A stretch of DNA of 64,000 nt from Rattus norvegicus (GCF_036323735.1 NC_086028.1:19442501-19506500); one strand, 5' to 3'. Counted from the first letter of the stretch, positions 1 to 10,789 are shown. Numbers and translations: made by a program. The notes: generated from the letters alone by a model not told the origin.

Positions 1-28
1 ACTGTGCTCTGAAGGGCCAGACCCTTTA

Positions 29-95
29 CCTTCCTCTATCTTCCCTTTTCCCCCCTCTCCTCCCCTCCCTATCTTATCCTCTTTCTCTCTCCTCA
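29..95 (+). repeat. Polypyrimidine low-complexity tract
   Basis: About 67 bases almost entirely C and T, with runs of C and CTCT. Low-complexity sequence just upstream of a SINE cluster; no coding or splice context is visible. Confidence 0.6.
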
Positions 96-99
96 ACTC

Positions 100-512
100 T
101 GTGCTTGTGCATGTGTGCCTGTGTGCATGTGTGATACAAATGCAGGTGGGCACATACCTACACATGTTTTTTTTTTCTTTTTTCTTTTTTTCGGAGCTGG
201 GGACCGAACCCAGGGCCTTGCGCTCGCTAGGCAAGCGCTCTACCACTGAGCTAAATCCCCAACCCCCGTACACATGTTTTAAGAGTCAGTTCTCTCCTAC
301 TATGTCATTTTAAGGCAGTGTCTCTCTTGTTCCCACCTCTCTACATATTCCAACTAGGTGGTCGATACAACTCAAGGCAATCCTCCTGCCTCCCTGCCCA
401 TCTTATTATAGGAGTGCTGGGGTTACAGATGTGCCTCATGGCCTCCTGCTTGGTTTGGTGCACTCAGAGATTGAACTATGGTTGTCAGGCTTACACAGCA
501 AGCACTTTAAGT
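100..512 (-). repeat. Old composite rodent SINE (B4/B1-like), split by an ID insertion
   Basis: On the minus strand the right part resembles the B3/B4 promoter half. The middle is B1-like (a cctcctgcct box followed by agtgctggggttacag). The left part is the GT-rich B4 tail. An ID element interrupts it at 171-267. It is strongly diverged, so the exact subfamily (B4, ID_B1 or RSINE) is uncertain. Confidence 0.45.
159..280 (-). mobile_element. ID SINE (BC1/tRNA-derived) with target-site duplications
   Basis: The body at 192-267 is a near-consensus ID element on the minus strand, with pol III A-box (tagctcagtggt) and B-box (ggttcggtcc) visible on that strand. A T-rich stretch at 171-191 is the tail of the minus-strand copy. 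A perfect 12-bp target duplication, tacacatgtttt, lies at 159-170 and 269-280. The low divergence indicates a recent, rat-type insertion. Confidence 0.93.
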
Positions 513-1480
513 CAATGAGGCCAAGACAGCCTTGCTTGCTGCCCATTCTTCAGAAGAAGAAGCCAAGTCTAGCAGAGGTCAGCTGTTGGCCCTATGCTGT
601 TCAGCACCATGGTTGCTAAGGTGACACTGAATCCAATTTGTCCTTTTCCATCTCTTACATATCCTGAATCATTTACAGTCTCCAGGATCTTCATGACTAG
701 GGAGGAGGCACAGGACAGGTTTTAAAAAGTAAAGCCCTATTGTCCTAATGATGAAGAGAGGACAAACCCATCAATTCGTAGATTCACAAAAGTAAGGCAG
801 AGGCCACCAGCTGGAGATGAGGGATGCTCATAGTTCATACATCTAACATCTAGATTCTTTAGATTCTTCCCCCTTCCATTCCATAGTTTAGTGTGCCACC
901 CAGTAGGGGCTCAGAGAGTACCACACAGTAGGTGCTCACAGACTGCCTGAGCCCAGATCCTTCCTACTGACAGGAGTGCTCCTTTCACTCTCGAACATGC
1001 CTTGAACGCCCCCAGATGACCATCTACACCGCCGGTTTCTGAGCAGGGGACACCTGTCTTCTCCTGTACCACCATACTGCCAGGGGCTTGCTATGCTGGC
1101 AGCAGCCTGGTCCCTCATGGCCTTTGGGATGGCTGTGAAGCACCTGAGCTTTCTGTCATTCCAAATTCTTTCTTCTGCATTCCCTGTAGCTGCTTTGCTT
1201 ATGAGAGCACAGAGGCACACAGCTCTGCCCAGGTTTGCTCTTACTGGGCTGAACGCTGTGCTGCCACTGATCTTGGCTCCCATACCCTCCTCTCAGAGGA
1301 GGGGACAGGCTGACTGAGATTGATGGCTAATGCCCCTGCTGATGGAGATCTTGTGAGGACACCTGCCTCATTTCACACGAGGTCCAGCTGGCATTCAGAT
1401 AACTGTTCAGTGGCCCACACCTGAGTCACATGTGTCTCCCAAGGTTTCCTGTGGCTGGATGTCTTGGCTAGATGCAAAAC
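513..1480. other. Unique sequence, no gene seen
   Basis: No supportable gene. 865-945 resembles a degenerate MIR 3' end (cacagtaggtgctcac). Overlapping frames on both strands at 936-1317 lack splice or codon support. Confidence 0.4.
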
Positions 1481-1482
<2 letters not shown>

Positions 1483-1543
<61 letters not shown>

Positions 1544-1564
1544 CACACATGCACACATGCACAC
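1483..1564. repeat. (CA)n microsatellite
   Basis: Nearly pure AC dinucleotides with a few G interruptions near the right end. Frames across it are artefacts. Confidence 0.97.
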
Positions 1565-2200
1565 GTGTATGTGCGTATAGGTTGTATGTGAATCCGAGAG
1601 CGCCAAGGATGCTGTATTTGAGAAACTCAATTATCCTTTAGACAAGTCAATTACCGCCTTACACCCCAAATACCCCACTCACAAAGTAGACCTTTTCCAT
1701 TCCATTCCTAGGTGAATTCGGTGCTCCCTTCCACTTGCTCTGCTGAGTCCTGGATGTGGGAAAGGTGGCAAGAGGGGTTTTCCTAACTGCCTACATCTAT
1801 TTCCTGAAAATTTTCATACAAGAAAATTTTGCTCCAAATAATAAAAAAAGGAGGAAAATTGCAAAATCAAAATGAATAAATGTTTAATTAAATGTCTACA
1901 TAATGGAATGTTACATAAACATCATTAATTGTTAAATTTGATATCCATAAAAATTTCATTTATATTTGAAAACAATTTGTTCCCTAGAATTGCTCCCTCA
2001 GAAAGGATTTTTCAAATGTGTCCTGTGGACTGCTGAAGGCTCACAGCCCTGTTCTACTCTTTGCCAAATGCTTTCAAAAGCCAAGCCATAAAACTCCCTT
2101 TCAAATGTATTGCAGATATAATTATTCGTGTGGAATGTGGGTGAGTTGAGATCTACTTGGTCAGATGTAGGGTTAAGATATCTAAAAGTATGAGTGTTCC
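1565..2200. other. Unique sequence with AT-rich core
   Basis: 1795-2000 is strongly AT-rich with short A and T runs. Part of it (ctacataatggaatgttaca) vaguely resembles L1 3' sequence, but the match is too weak to call. No gene seen. Confidence 0.35.
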
Positions 2201-2201
2201 A

Positions 2202-2405
2202 GGGGCGGCTGGAGAGATGGCTCGCAGTTTAAAGACACACAGTGGACTTGGATTCTGGCATTGAATCACAAGCGTCTGTCTGTATCTTGAGCTCCAGAGA
2301 TCCAGCACTCCCTTCTGGCTTCTGTGGGGACTACATTCGCGTGTACAAACCACACACAGGCAGGCACACACAATAAATAAAATAAATAAAAACAAAATCT
2401 TAAAA
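2202..2405 (+). mobile_element. B3 SINE
   Basis: Starts with a ggctggagagatggctc pol III head. It continues with the B3-type middle (agctccagagatccag, cccttctggcttctgtgggg) and ends in the AATAAA-rich tail aataaataaaataaataa. Orientation is plus. It is moderately diverged. Confidence 0.8.
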
Positions 2406-2408
2406 GAA

Positions 2409-2525
2409 CCAGAACTAATATTTAATGGAGTGGTTATTCTGTGCTGGGCTCCCATCTAAGCCTTTCTTAGCTTGTCCAATCCTGGAGACATTCTCCAAGA
2501 ATACACAGCTGTATTTGAGCCCCCA
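2409..2525 (-). repeat. Possible MIR fragment
   Basis: The text taatatttaatggagtggtt followed by ctgtgctgggctcc matches the reverse of the MIR 3' end. Weak and short. Confidence 0.3.
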
Positions 2526-4300
2526 GTGCCGCAGATCCAACCCTCACGAATCAAAACTATCTTATACTAATCGTGTCCGCATGACTTGCATGTAAACTTT
2601 TGGGGTCATTATTACCTGAACAATCTGCTTTAGCTATTGGAATGGCCATTGTACTGTATTAAGTAGTTTCAGTTGTCTGGAAGTGATCTAAAGCTCAAGA
2701 GGCTGTGCTCGACTTATGTAAGGGACTTGAACATCTGTGGATTTCGGAATCTGCCAAGGGATCTGCAGTGCCCAGGATGCAAGAGACCATTGCATTATTT
2801 TCATTTTACAGGCAAGAACAAGAGCTCGAATGTCCAAAGCCATCCTCCAAAGCCGCATGACAAGAAGCTATAGTCAGAATGGAAACCGAGGGCTCCAGGC
2901 TCATGCTCCTCCTGACCTTACCAGATAAAATGCCTGGCAACCCTGGATATTTCCAGAAGGGAAAAATGCTGGCAGGCTGAAGAAGGGATATATATGTCCA
3001 GAACTAGGAGTGTAATTTATACTGTATTCAATAGATTGTGGCCTTTAGTTGCCTCTGGACTCCTTTACTCTGTAGCTTTCGTCTGTGCAGAGGTCTCCAT
3101 TGCTGACCCTCAGCCCCACCTACGTGATATCAGTGACTCATCACAATAATGAAGAACTGATGTCTATCGACTGTGGGTTCATGGCGCTTCTGTTCTCACA
3201 AGAATCCCTCATTTTATGAACAAAGAGAACCGAGGTGTTTTGGAGATTTGAAATATCTTCCCCATGACATCAGCTCTCAGTAGTGAATCACAGGATGCAC
3301 GCTCCGGGGGTTTACTAGAAAGCTGACTATGTTTCAAACCAGGGGATATGCTAAGCGACGTTGCAACACATTTACTGCATGGAAAGCAAGGCCCTCTCTC
3401 GCCTGCAGCTAACAGCTCGCTCTCTCTCTCGCTCTCTCTCTCTCTGTTCTGCTGTGAATGGTGTGGTGTGCATCCTTCTAGACCTCAGTGACATGCTTAC
3501 GTACCCTAAGAACCTATTGCCCTGTCTGTTCCTTCTCTTGAAAGTTTTGATGAATTCCCTCTCTCTATGTAGACAGACTGATACAGAGGGACACATTAGA
3601 GAAATAATAGCTCTCACCAGAGGTGCTGTGACTCCTTGAGCAAGGATACCCCTGTGATTAGGACTTCTAGTCCCTTCTGTCACACTCCTCCCTTGGCAGA
3701 GTTTCTCTCTGTGACACACCAGTTATGTGTACTCCTACAGCGAGGTGAACTGACGTGCTACATTCTCAGCCATGGGGAGTACTACCAGAGAGGGAAACCT
3801 GCCTAAGAGGAGTGGCAGAAGTCCGACTTGATGCTGTTTCTTGGCCTTCGCTAAAGAAGAATCATGATTGAAGTTATCCAGAAGCAGAGTTGGGCAATCA
3901 GCTGAGTTACTGGGGCACAGCACGGTGCTATCTTGACGCGTGCCTGCCTAAAGCCAGCAGAACATTTGTAAGTAGGGACTCACTAAACTGTCAAGTGAAG
4001 AATTTGGCAGAAGAAGAATGGAACCTCCCCTGAGAGCTGTGTGAAGTACTGTTGGCTAGGGTAGGTTCTTATATGCAAAGAGATGAGAGAATTCTAGAAC
4101 TCTGAATCCCAGCCCTCTTCTGTTTTTATAGTCACTGCTCATCACGTCAAAGAAGAGCTTCTGTCTCTCTAAGAGAGCAGGAGAAACTCCTGGGGTTCAG
4201 TGACTTAGACCACAAGGCATGCTAGCAGCCTGTGTAGACGAACTCAGCACCCACACTGTCCTGGAGAAGGATGGCTGACAGATAGTCAGGATAGCACAGC
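2526..4300. other. Unique sequence, no gene seen
   Basis: Mostly unique sequence with a short (TC)n at 3417-3445. Minus-strand frames at 3372-3719 and 3735-3923 have no recognisable domain, splice context or family similarity. Confidence 0.4.
3417..3445. repeat. (TC)n microsatellite
   Basis: Short CT dinucleotide run with single-base G interruptions. Confidence 0.85.
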
Positions 4301-4309
4301 CACAGTACA

Positions 4310-4545
4310 GGCTGGGAAACCCATGAGCTCAGGGCTGTGTGATCCTGGGTATCCGTATTTTTTTCTGCCCTTGAGCTTCATGAGTGAGATGGTGATCACA
4401 ACTATACACAGATTATGTATAATTTGTGCCTGTAAGGTATTGCTCCTCCTGCTGTAACTCACATTGTCTGTGGAAGAGTATCATAGCTACTTACAAGGTA
4501 ATACAGGCAAAATATTGAGCACAATGCTTGATGTATATGTGTGTG
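4310..4545 (+). repeat. Probable MIR SINE relic
   Basis: Contains a MIR-like gctgtgtgatcctggg, a diverged cagtttcctcatctg region, and a 3' end like ttgagcacaatgcttgat. Strongly diverged. Confidence 0.4.
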
Positions 4546-4682
4546 TATAAAGTCGCACAAAATCACACTACTGCTATTAATATAAACAGTTGTCTGTGGA
4601 CCCTCACCATACTTTTATCTCAGTACCCAAACACTTGACTTCTATAGACAGTTATATGTTGAGTGAATATATATAGTAGATC

Positions 4683-4899
4683 TAGTGGTTCCCAAACCTT
4701 CCTAATTCTGTGACCCTTAATACAGTTCCTTAAGTTGTGGTGATCTCCCCCACCACCACCACCACAAAGTTATTTTTGTTGCTACCTCATAACTATAATC
4801 CTACTACTGTTATAAACCGTGATGTAAATATCTGACATGCAGAATATCGGATGTGTGACCCCTATTAAGGTTGTTCGACCACCGGGTTGAAAACCTCTG
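4683..4899 (-). mobile_element. URR1-like hAT DNA transposon fossil
   Basis: Both ends carry the hAT-type inverted terminus: tagtggttcccaaacc at the left and gggttgaaaacctctg at the right. The interior (gtgacccttaatacagttcc, ctcataactataatcctact, atgtaaatatctgacatgc) matches the rodent non-autonomous element I know as URR1. A short CCA expansion lies at 4750-4766. It is a non-coding relic. Confidence 0.8.
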
Positions 4900-5009
4900 T
4901 ACTAAACTGATCACAAATCACAGTGAGATACGGAAGTGGGTGTGTAGTCTCAGCTACCTCTGGAACTCCAGACTTGGGCAGGCACCATTAGCAGCTAATT
5001 TGGGAAACC

Positions 5010-5115
5010 TCTAATGTAGCATGCAGAAGGTCTGGGTTCAAGTCCTGACCTGTCCACTTATTGTTTGGAAGCATTAGGAACCCTTTCGCCTGGGGCTGAG
5101 CATAGCTTCAAAGGG
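5010..5115 (+). repeat. Possible MIR fragment
   Basis: The text ggtctgggttcaagtcctga followed by ctgtccacttatt matches the MIR 5' region. Diverged. Confidence 0.4.
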
Positions 5116-5900
5116 AAAACCGAAAGAGAGTAAGCTGAATAGAACTATGTACACGGAGGCTTGGGACACGTTCCCCTTCCCTCCCTGCATTAAAGCTGGC
5201 TAGAGGAAGGGGTGAGGGTGGGTCACAGACATTGTAACACTGGCAAGCAAGCTGCTCTCCTCAGCATTGCCAGTCCCGTGGTGAGGAACATGGAGGCCTG
5301 GGCTGCTGACTGCTCTCATCATTCCTCAGGAGCTTTGATCTAAACATTCCAGTGACACCTCCCATGTAGTATGCATTCCCATTTAACAGAAAGTTAACTT
5401 AAGACACCTTGAGCCACATTGACTCAGGGGTATGGGGGGACTGAATCCCCAAGTCCAGCCCAACAGACTTGGCTGATGAGACAGCATCCTGATGTCCAGG
5501 TCTCAGAAGGAGTCTGCCTACATAGTGAGGAACAGTCACAGAGGTGGGGACAGACTTTGGTCTTAATACTGCAGCTAATCTTTAAAGACCAAGCGATGCT
5601 GTGCAGACTGTGGGTGTTATATGAAGTGATGGCTAAAGCCCTAAAAAAACACAGCACTGCACGAAATACTTCCTAGGTGCGGACTGCACACCCGAGTCCT
5701 CCGGCCTCACAGAAAATCATAGCAGGAACCAGGGTGCAAGCCAAATGGAATAGAAACCAGCAGGACACACATAGAAACAACACTTGGCTGTAAGTCAGGC
5801 CGGGTTAACACCCCCAAGATGTGGGACTCTCAGCCTCAGCCACCAATGATCCCACTCTTGTTTGCCCAGATTTGTCTCCTGAAAGCTTGACTGTTGTGCT
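5116..5900. other. Unique sequence, no gene seen
   Basis: No repeat or gene recognised with confidence. Frames of 77-85 codons on both strands at 5419-5676 overlap each other and look like chance. 5330-5420 may hold a MIR remnant. Confidence 0.35.
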
Positions 5901-5902
5901 GA

Positions 5903-6135
5903 GATAATACTAATATTTATTGAGCTCTCTGAACACGCCAGACACCGACTAAGCCCTTTGCATGTATCTGTGCACTTAATCCTCCAAATATCCCTGTGAG
6001 GAAAGCTTGCTAATTCTGTCTTGGGAAAAATGACACCCAAGAAAGAAAATAAGTCCCCCCAAGGGCATCAGACAAGTAAATAGCAGAGCTGGAGCGGGGG
6101 TTGGCCCCAGACAGGCTGGCTCCAGTATCTGAGCC
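5903..6135 (-). mobile_element. MIR SINE, near full length
   Basis: Reads as reverse-complement MIR from its 3' end (taatatttattgagctctct, cgccagacaccgactaagcc, gcacttaatcctccaaat) through the core to its 5' part (gcagagctggagcggggg, ggctggctccagtatct). It is one of the better preserved MIRs in the window. Confidence 0.8.
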
Positions 6136-6183
6136 TTCAGCCACCACTCTGATGGTCCCTGACTCCGCCTGGGATAGTAGAAC

Positions 6184-6250
6184 AGAGTGGAGGTGGGGAG
6201 GGGGATTCGGGAAGAGGGGGGAGGAGTTGGGGAGCTGGGAAGTGGGAAAG
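6184..6250. repeat. G/A-rich low-complexity tract
   Basis: Purine-rich run of GGGGA and GGAG words. Overlapping frames here on the minus strand are composition artefacts. Confidence 0.6.
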
Positions 6251-6910
6251 GCCACCACCATCTGCTAAGAATGCTGGAAGACAGTGGAGCATTCTGCAGA
6301 GCAGAGGACTGCGGGCTTGAAGCATCTATGATCCCCAAGATGCAGAGCCTTCTCCGCTGTGACTTCTAGTTCCCCTTGTAAATGTGAGCTCTGCCAGAGG
6401 ATAAGCTACAGCAGTATCGGCAGTCAGAGAGCAAGGGTGCTGAAGAGGTGCTCTGCATTCCCCACTTGAGAAAAGGAGACCTCGGGCGGGGGCTCTTCTA
6501 GCAACAAGTCTGGAGCGACAGGCAACAGCCTCTTGCATTGCCCTCTTTAATTAAATGAACTCAGAGACGTCACACCTCCCTATCCGCTCAGAAACTCTCC
6601 TACTCTGCTCCCTTTTGATCTCTGTAATTTATTTTAAAGATCACGCTGAACACATTATTTGCTCTGCGAGCCACAGCCCAAAGAAATCAAATCCTAACCT
6701 GACCACAGCATTCGGAGCCACATCACCCCCATCATTAAAAAGATACTGTGCTCTCTCCTCTACTAACCCATGCCTCCAGGTTATGCTGGGGCACCAGGCT
6801 CTGTGAGCGCGCATCAGTTATTTCTTTCGCTTCTCATTGGTCCGTTTACTTTCCTTTTAAGTAAAATGAGTTACGGTTCTGGTTCTCGTTGCCTTTAGAA
6901 GAGTTCTAAG
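6251..6910. other. Unique sequence, no gene seen
   Basis: Unique DNA with a few AT-rich words (taatttattttaaagatcac near 6630). No convincing exon or known repeat. Confidence 0.35.
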
Positions 6911-7185
6911 GGCCGGGGAGATAGCTCAGGGGATAGGAGGGTTTGCTCTGCAAGCATGAGGAGGTGCGTTAGAATCCTCATCATTCATGTGCCAGGAATG
7001 CCTATAGTGACGTAACCCCAGTACAGAAGGGTAGAGACAGGCAGATCCCACAAGGTTGCTGGCCCTCCAGCCTAGACCAAACAAGGAGGGAGCTACAGAT
7101 TCACTGAGACCTCCCCTCAAAGGAACGCAGCAAACAGTAAGAAAGGAAGACACCTGATGTTCCTCTTAGGCTTCTGCCTGGGCAT

Positions 7186-7187
<2 letters not shown>
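6911..7187 (+). mobile_element. B4 SINE
   Basis: Head ggccggggagatagctcagg with pol III A-box, then gcaagcatgaggagg, the mid part agagacaggcagatccc and ggttgctggccctccagcc, the 3' part aggaagacacctgatgttc, and directly a (CA)n tail. This is the typical B4 architecture. Confidence 0.82.

Positions 7188-7235
<48 letters not shown>
7188..7235. repeat. (AC)n microsatellite at B4 3' end
   Basis: Pure AC dinucleotides, directly continuous with the 3' end of the B4 SINE. Confidence 0.97.
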
Positions 7236-7237
<2 letters not shown>

Positions 7238-7538
7238 CCAAGGACAACCCCTTCACATAGTCCTAAGTACTTAGAATAGGTACCTCTCTCATAAGTGTAC
7301 CCAGGCTCACTTCTAGTTACACATCTGCCACACGTCAGCAACATCATTGTCTCTGTACCTAGATTATCAAAGAGCAGGGCACAGAACTCCACCTTCAGTG
7401 ACTTTTTCTGACTGTGCACAAATAAGTTTTCAAGGAAATGTTTTGAGGTTGAATTGATAGTCTAGGAACTGATTCCCAATAGATCAGACTTGTTGAAATT
7501 TAAAAAAAAATGCCAAGGAAACTTGCCAAAGGCTTGTG

Positions 7539-7540
<2 letters not shown>

Positions 7541-7586
<46 letters not shown>
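7541..7586. repeat. (AC)n microsatellite
   Basis: 23 pure AC units, followed by an imperfect CA/TA-rich stretch to about 7660. Confidence 0.97.
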
Positions 7587-7588
<2 letters not shown>

Positions 7589-8200
7589 TGTATACATCCA
7601 CACATGAGCATAAACACCAAAATATACATATATGCATGCTTGCCATATACATACACATACATAGATTTTTCACTCTCTGTCCCAACTCACTCTCTGGGGC
7701 ATTACTCCTATTTTATCTTCTTAGAAATTATCACCACCTGAAATCAATATTTTGTATGTTTGTTTGTTTGCTCGTTTATTTTTTATTTCCAAGGGCCTTG
7801 CTGAAATGTAAGCTCACTGGGAGAAAGTCAATCTGCCCTGTTCCAACACAGCCCCCTAAAGACCAGGCTATAAGAACAAAGGAATGGTTGTTAAGTGAAT
7901 GGATGAGAGAGGCTGTCAGGCAGTTCTTTCTCACACCTAGACTTTAAAAACGGGAAGTAGAGAGTGGTGTACCATTGACACTTTCTAAGAGGAGCTGTCT
8001 GGGTCTCTTGGGAGACAAGAAGTCAGCCTCAGGGGAAGGGGAGTAGGGACGGTGAGTCACGAGCCTGTTTCTGGCAACTGCAAGCTTTGCAAAGACACTG
8101 AGCTATGTGGCATGACATTTATTTATGGGATGTCTGTGTGCTCATGCCTGGGCAGCAGGTGCCCTGACAGTAAACGATCCTTTACTGCTCCTCTCTTCCA
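7587..8200. other. Unique sequence, no gene confirmed
   Basis: CA/TA-rich flank of the microsatellite, then unique sequence. A (TTTG)n-like patch (tgtttgtttgtttgc) lies near 7755. The right edge leads into the weak terminal-exon candidate. Confidence 0.35.
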
Positions 8201-8201
8201 G

Positions 8202-8350
8202 ATAGCTGGCAACCCGGAGGGGGAAAAATGCATGTACGCTGACCGGTAGTCACTGCATCTTCACGAAAACAAGTACAGTTCTTGGTCCGGCTGCCAGCAT
8301 CGGGGACATATCCATTTTCACTCTTTAGAGGAGGAGAATAAATAAATCAT
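8202..8350 (+). other. Weak terminal-exon candidate
   Basis: A strong acceptor-like sequence (tttactgctcctctcttccag) ends at 8201. It is followed by an open frame of 15 codons ending in TAG at 8247-8249, and by AATAAA at 8337-8342. That order fits a last exon. The coding part is only 15 codons, no family is recognised, and the A-rich end may be a MIR core, so chance is quite possible. Confidence 0.15.
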
Positions 8351-8404
8351 GAAACAAAAAGGAAGCAGTTAATGTTGAGGGTCAGAAAAGCCCCGATGTC
8401 AGGG

Positions 8405-8540
8405 TGGATAGATCTGAGCCCAACGGGACAATCTGGTGCTAACTGGCCTTAGGCTGGCCATGTCACCTATCTGAGTTTGTGCGTTTGCCATCTGCAGAGC
8501 CTCCCTTGGAGCGGGGTTAAGGTGAGGATAACGGATAAGG
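8405..8540 (+). repeat. Probable MIR relic
   Basis: ggctggccatgtcacctatctgagtttg and the following gccatctgcagagcc parallel the MIR core (gtgaccttgggcaagtca, cctcagtttcctcatctg). Diverged. Confidence 0.4.
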
Positions 8541-8744
8541 AAGCACGCAGTCCAATGGCTGGCATGCAGCTGCAGCCCTGTCTAAGTGCCAGCTCTCTCA
8601 TTCCCCTTGGGGAGTGTGCTCCCTCTTCCAAGAGCCTTCTTCTCCCCTACTGTGGCTCTGCTCGTTAATATATTCAAGGGAGTTTACAGCAACTGTATCG
8701 CTTGCCAGTTAAAAGGAGAGCTTCCACTTTGAGACTGCTGAGGC

Positions 8745-8862
8745 CCCTATCAAAGCTCCATCACTCAGTAGGTGTGTGACCTTGGGAGGGTGGGTAATCT
8801 CTCTGGACTCCGGTTTCTAAAACAATGCAGGGATGCTAGCATAGAAGGAGGATAAATGCAGG
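8745..8862 (+). mobile_element. MIR SINE fragment
   Basis: gtaggtgtgtgaccttggga followed by gtaatctctctggactccgg is the MIR core, with the usual spacing to a downstream aggataaatgcagg. Confidence 0.65.
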
Positions 8863-8894
8863 CATTTAGAGCAGTAGCCGCTCCATCTAAAACT

Positions 8895-9335
8895 TACTCT
8901 GGCCCAAGTGTCCTCGCGGCACCCTCTGTACCCCGACCTCTTCCCTGTCCCTCCACCATAGCAAATTCCTTTATGGACACGCGCCTCTGCCTATATGCTC
9001 TCTCCCTACAACGCCACGATCCCATACCTTCCTGTAACTGGCTCTGCCTTAATAGGTGGGTCCACCTTTGGGCCCCTTGTCATTTTGTTGACTATCCAAT
9101 CTCAACTTGTCCTTCTATCCCAAGACAAACCTCCCACCATATTAGTTTCAGAAAACCTCTTATTATATAAAATTAGTTTTCCTATGTGGTTGTGTGTGCA
9201 TCGTCTCACCCTGTCCCGCTGGCGTGTGGCCACACAAGGATAAGGATTAGCCCGTCTCTCCCTGGAAATGGTGTCTGCTGTGTAGTGAAAGGTAAATGAG
9301 TGAAATGAGTGAACGAATGAATATGCTGAAGGACG
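8895..9335 (+). repeat. LINE-2-like 3' end
   Basis: C/T-rich L2-type 3' sequence, ending at 9290-9325 in imperfect TGAA/TGAG units (aaatgagtgaaatgagtgaa) like the L2 tail. Frames of 82 and 104 codons here are repeat-derived. Confidence 0.5.
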
Positions 9336-9339
9336 TGGT

Positions 9340-10060
9340 CCCGGGCGGTATTTTCTTGGAATTCTGCTATTCTATGTCCTGTCTGTGATCTTTGGTAAAG
9401 GCCAGTTTCTAAAACTCTTTGCCCTTTCCTCTAAATATGGAACCCAGCTAACTGCACTTGACAGAGTCCAAAGATAGCTTTCTCTCGGGCCCCTCAGAGG
9501 GCCCTCTTGGGAAGTGTGCCTTCTGTATTCCAGTCACAGGGGCTTCGAGTCTGCCTCCTGAAGGTGCTGCCGCCGCCATACGCCTTAAGGTCACAGAAGC
9601 TGGAGCTTCCTCTTTCCACAGCTTTCCAGAATGACCCCATCAGGTAGACACTTCATCTTCTCTCTAGATGACCAGAAGCCTGGATTCCACCTACACTCAA
9701 GGGAGGAGTCGGTCAGTCATTTCTAGGAAGGGTCTGTGGCAATGAACTGCTTTGAGCTCTGGGGATTTCCACTCAGCTGAGGGTTTGCAAGTGACTCTGT
9801 GGCACAAGGAAGGAATGTGACTGGGTTTTTGCCCTTTGTGGAGCAGGCAGCATGAGGATGGTCCACTTTCTAGAGAACTGTATTTGGGTACAGGAAACTC
9901 TCATGCAAATAAAGGTATGTCTGAGGGCTCAAAGCCAGAATAAAATGTAGACTTCATTAAGGATTGGGGCCTTGGACAGATCAAACAGGAAGTGCTGAGC
10001 TGTAGAGGAGGTATGGGGGACCTTAAAAGAAGATGTCTGGGGGCTAGAAGCATGTGGAAG
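9340..10060. other. Unique sequence, no gene seen
   Basis: No gene or confident repeat. One short CpG-bearing patch (tgctgccgccgccatacgcc) lies near 9568-9585, far too small for a CpG island. Confidence 0.35.
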
Positions 10061-10064
10061 GGCC

Positions 10065-10187
10065 TACTGCAACCTGCAAACCCAGCCCAATCAGATAGCT
10101 GTGGACCTGGGATAACCTATGCCACTTCTCTGAGCCTCAATAGTCTCACCTCTGAAATGGACATAATAATCCTTCTCTAACTTAAAA
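10065..10187 (+). mobile_element. MIR SINE, 5' part (split by B4)
   Basis: gatagctgtggacctgggat, cacttctctgagcctcaat and cacctctgaaatggacataa match the MIR core in order. The 3' remainder resumes at about 10537, after the B4 insertion. Confidence 0.65.
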
Positions 10188-10495
10188 TGTGGAGTTAGCT
10201 CTGTAGATAAAGTGCCTGTCCTGCATGAGGACCCAAGTTCAGGTTCCTGGTACCCACTGAAAAGTTAGGCATGGGACCTCATATCTGGTCCCACGGGCAC
10301 TGGGGTGGAGATTGAGACTAGCCAATTCCTAGAGCTTGCTGGCCAGTCAGTCTGACCAGTTGGTGTGCTCTGGGTTCAATAATCGACCCTACCTCAAAAG
10401 TGGTAGAGAAAGATAGCAGAAGACACTCAATGCCAGCCTCTGGCCTCAATATACATGCACACCTACAAGGATATATGCACACATATACATTACAG

Positions 10496-10496
<1 letters not shown>
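10188..10496 (+). mobile_element. B4 SINE inserted in a MIR
   Basis: Diverged B4: ggagttagctctgtagata, cctgcatgaggacccaagtt, gagcttgctggccagtcagt, and agacactcaatgccagcctc before an AC tail. Orientation plus. Confidence 0.7.

Positions 10497-10532
<36 letters not shown>
10497..10532. repeat. (AC)n at B4 3' end
   Basis: Pure AC run ending the B4. The MIR resumes immediately after it. Confidence 0.95.
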
Positions 10533-10533
<1 letters not shown>

Positions 10534-10536
10534 AAT

Positions 10537-10632
10537 ATATTAGGGGGAAATGAGCAAGAGGATTCATATAAAATGCTTAGCACCATCCTGGGCACAGAGG
10601 GACAACTCAATTAATGGAATCTGTTATCACTT
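10537..10632 (+). mobile_element. MIR SINE, 3' part (split by B4)
   Basis: ataaaatgcttagcaccatc, ctgggcacagagg and ctcaattaatggaatctgtt correspond to the MIR 3' end (aaagtgcttagcacagtgcc, tgctcaataaatg). It is collinear with the 5' part at 10065-10187. Confidence 0.65.
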
Positions 10633-10789
10633 CGGTTGAGTTTATTTCCACTGGCTTTTCCCTATGAGATCCAACAGTTCAAATTTGTTCTGTTCCTTCT
10701 AGTTAAAATTCCGTCACAAATGATGTGTCTCCCCTAAAGGAAGGATTTAATTGCCATTCTCTTGTGCACTTGCTAAGGCATTAGGAAGA

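Noticed and set aside
192..267. tRNA gene
   Set aside because: A/B boxes are present, but sequence, tail and target duplications identify an ID SINE, not a functional tRNA.
936..1317. Opposing 115- and 74-codon frames
   Set aside because: No splice or codon evidence; left end resembles a MIR terminus.
1795..2000. L1 or MADE-type element in the AT-rich patch
   Set aside because: Only short words match; composition alone explains it.
9560..9590. CpG island
   Set aside because: Only a few CpGs over about 30 bp.
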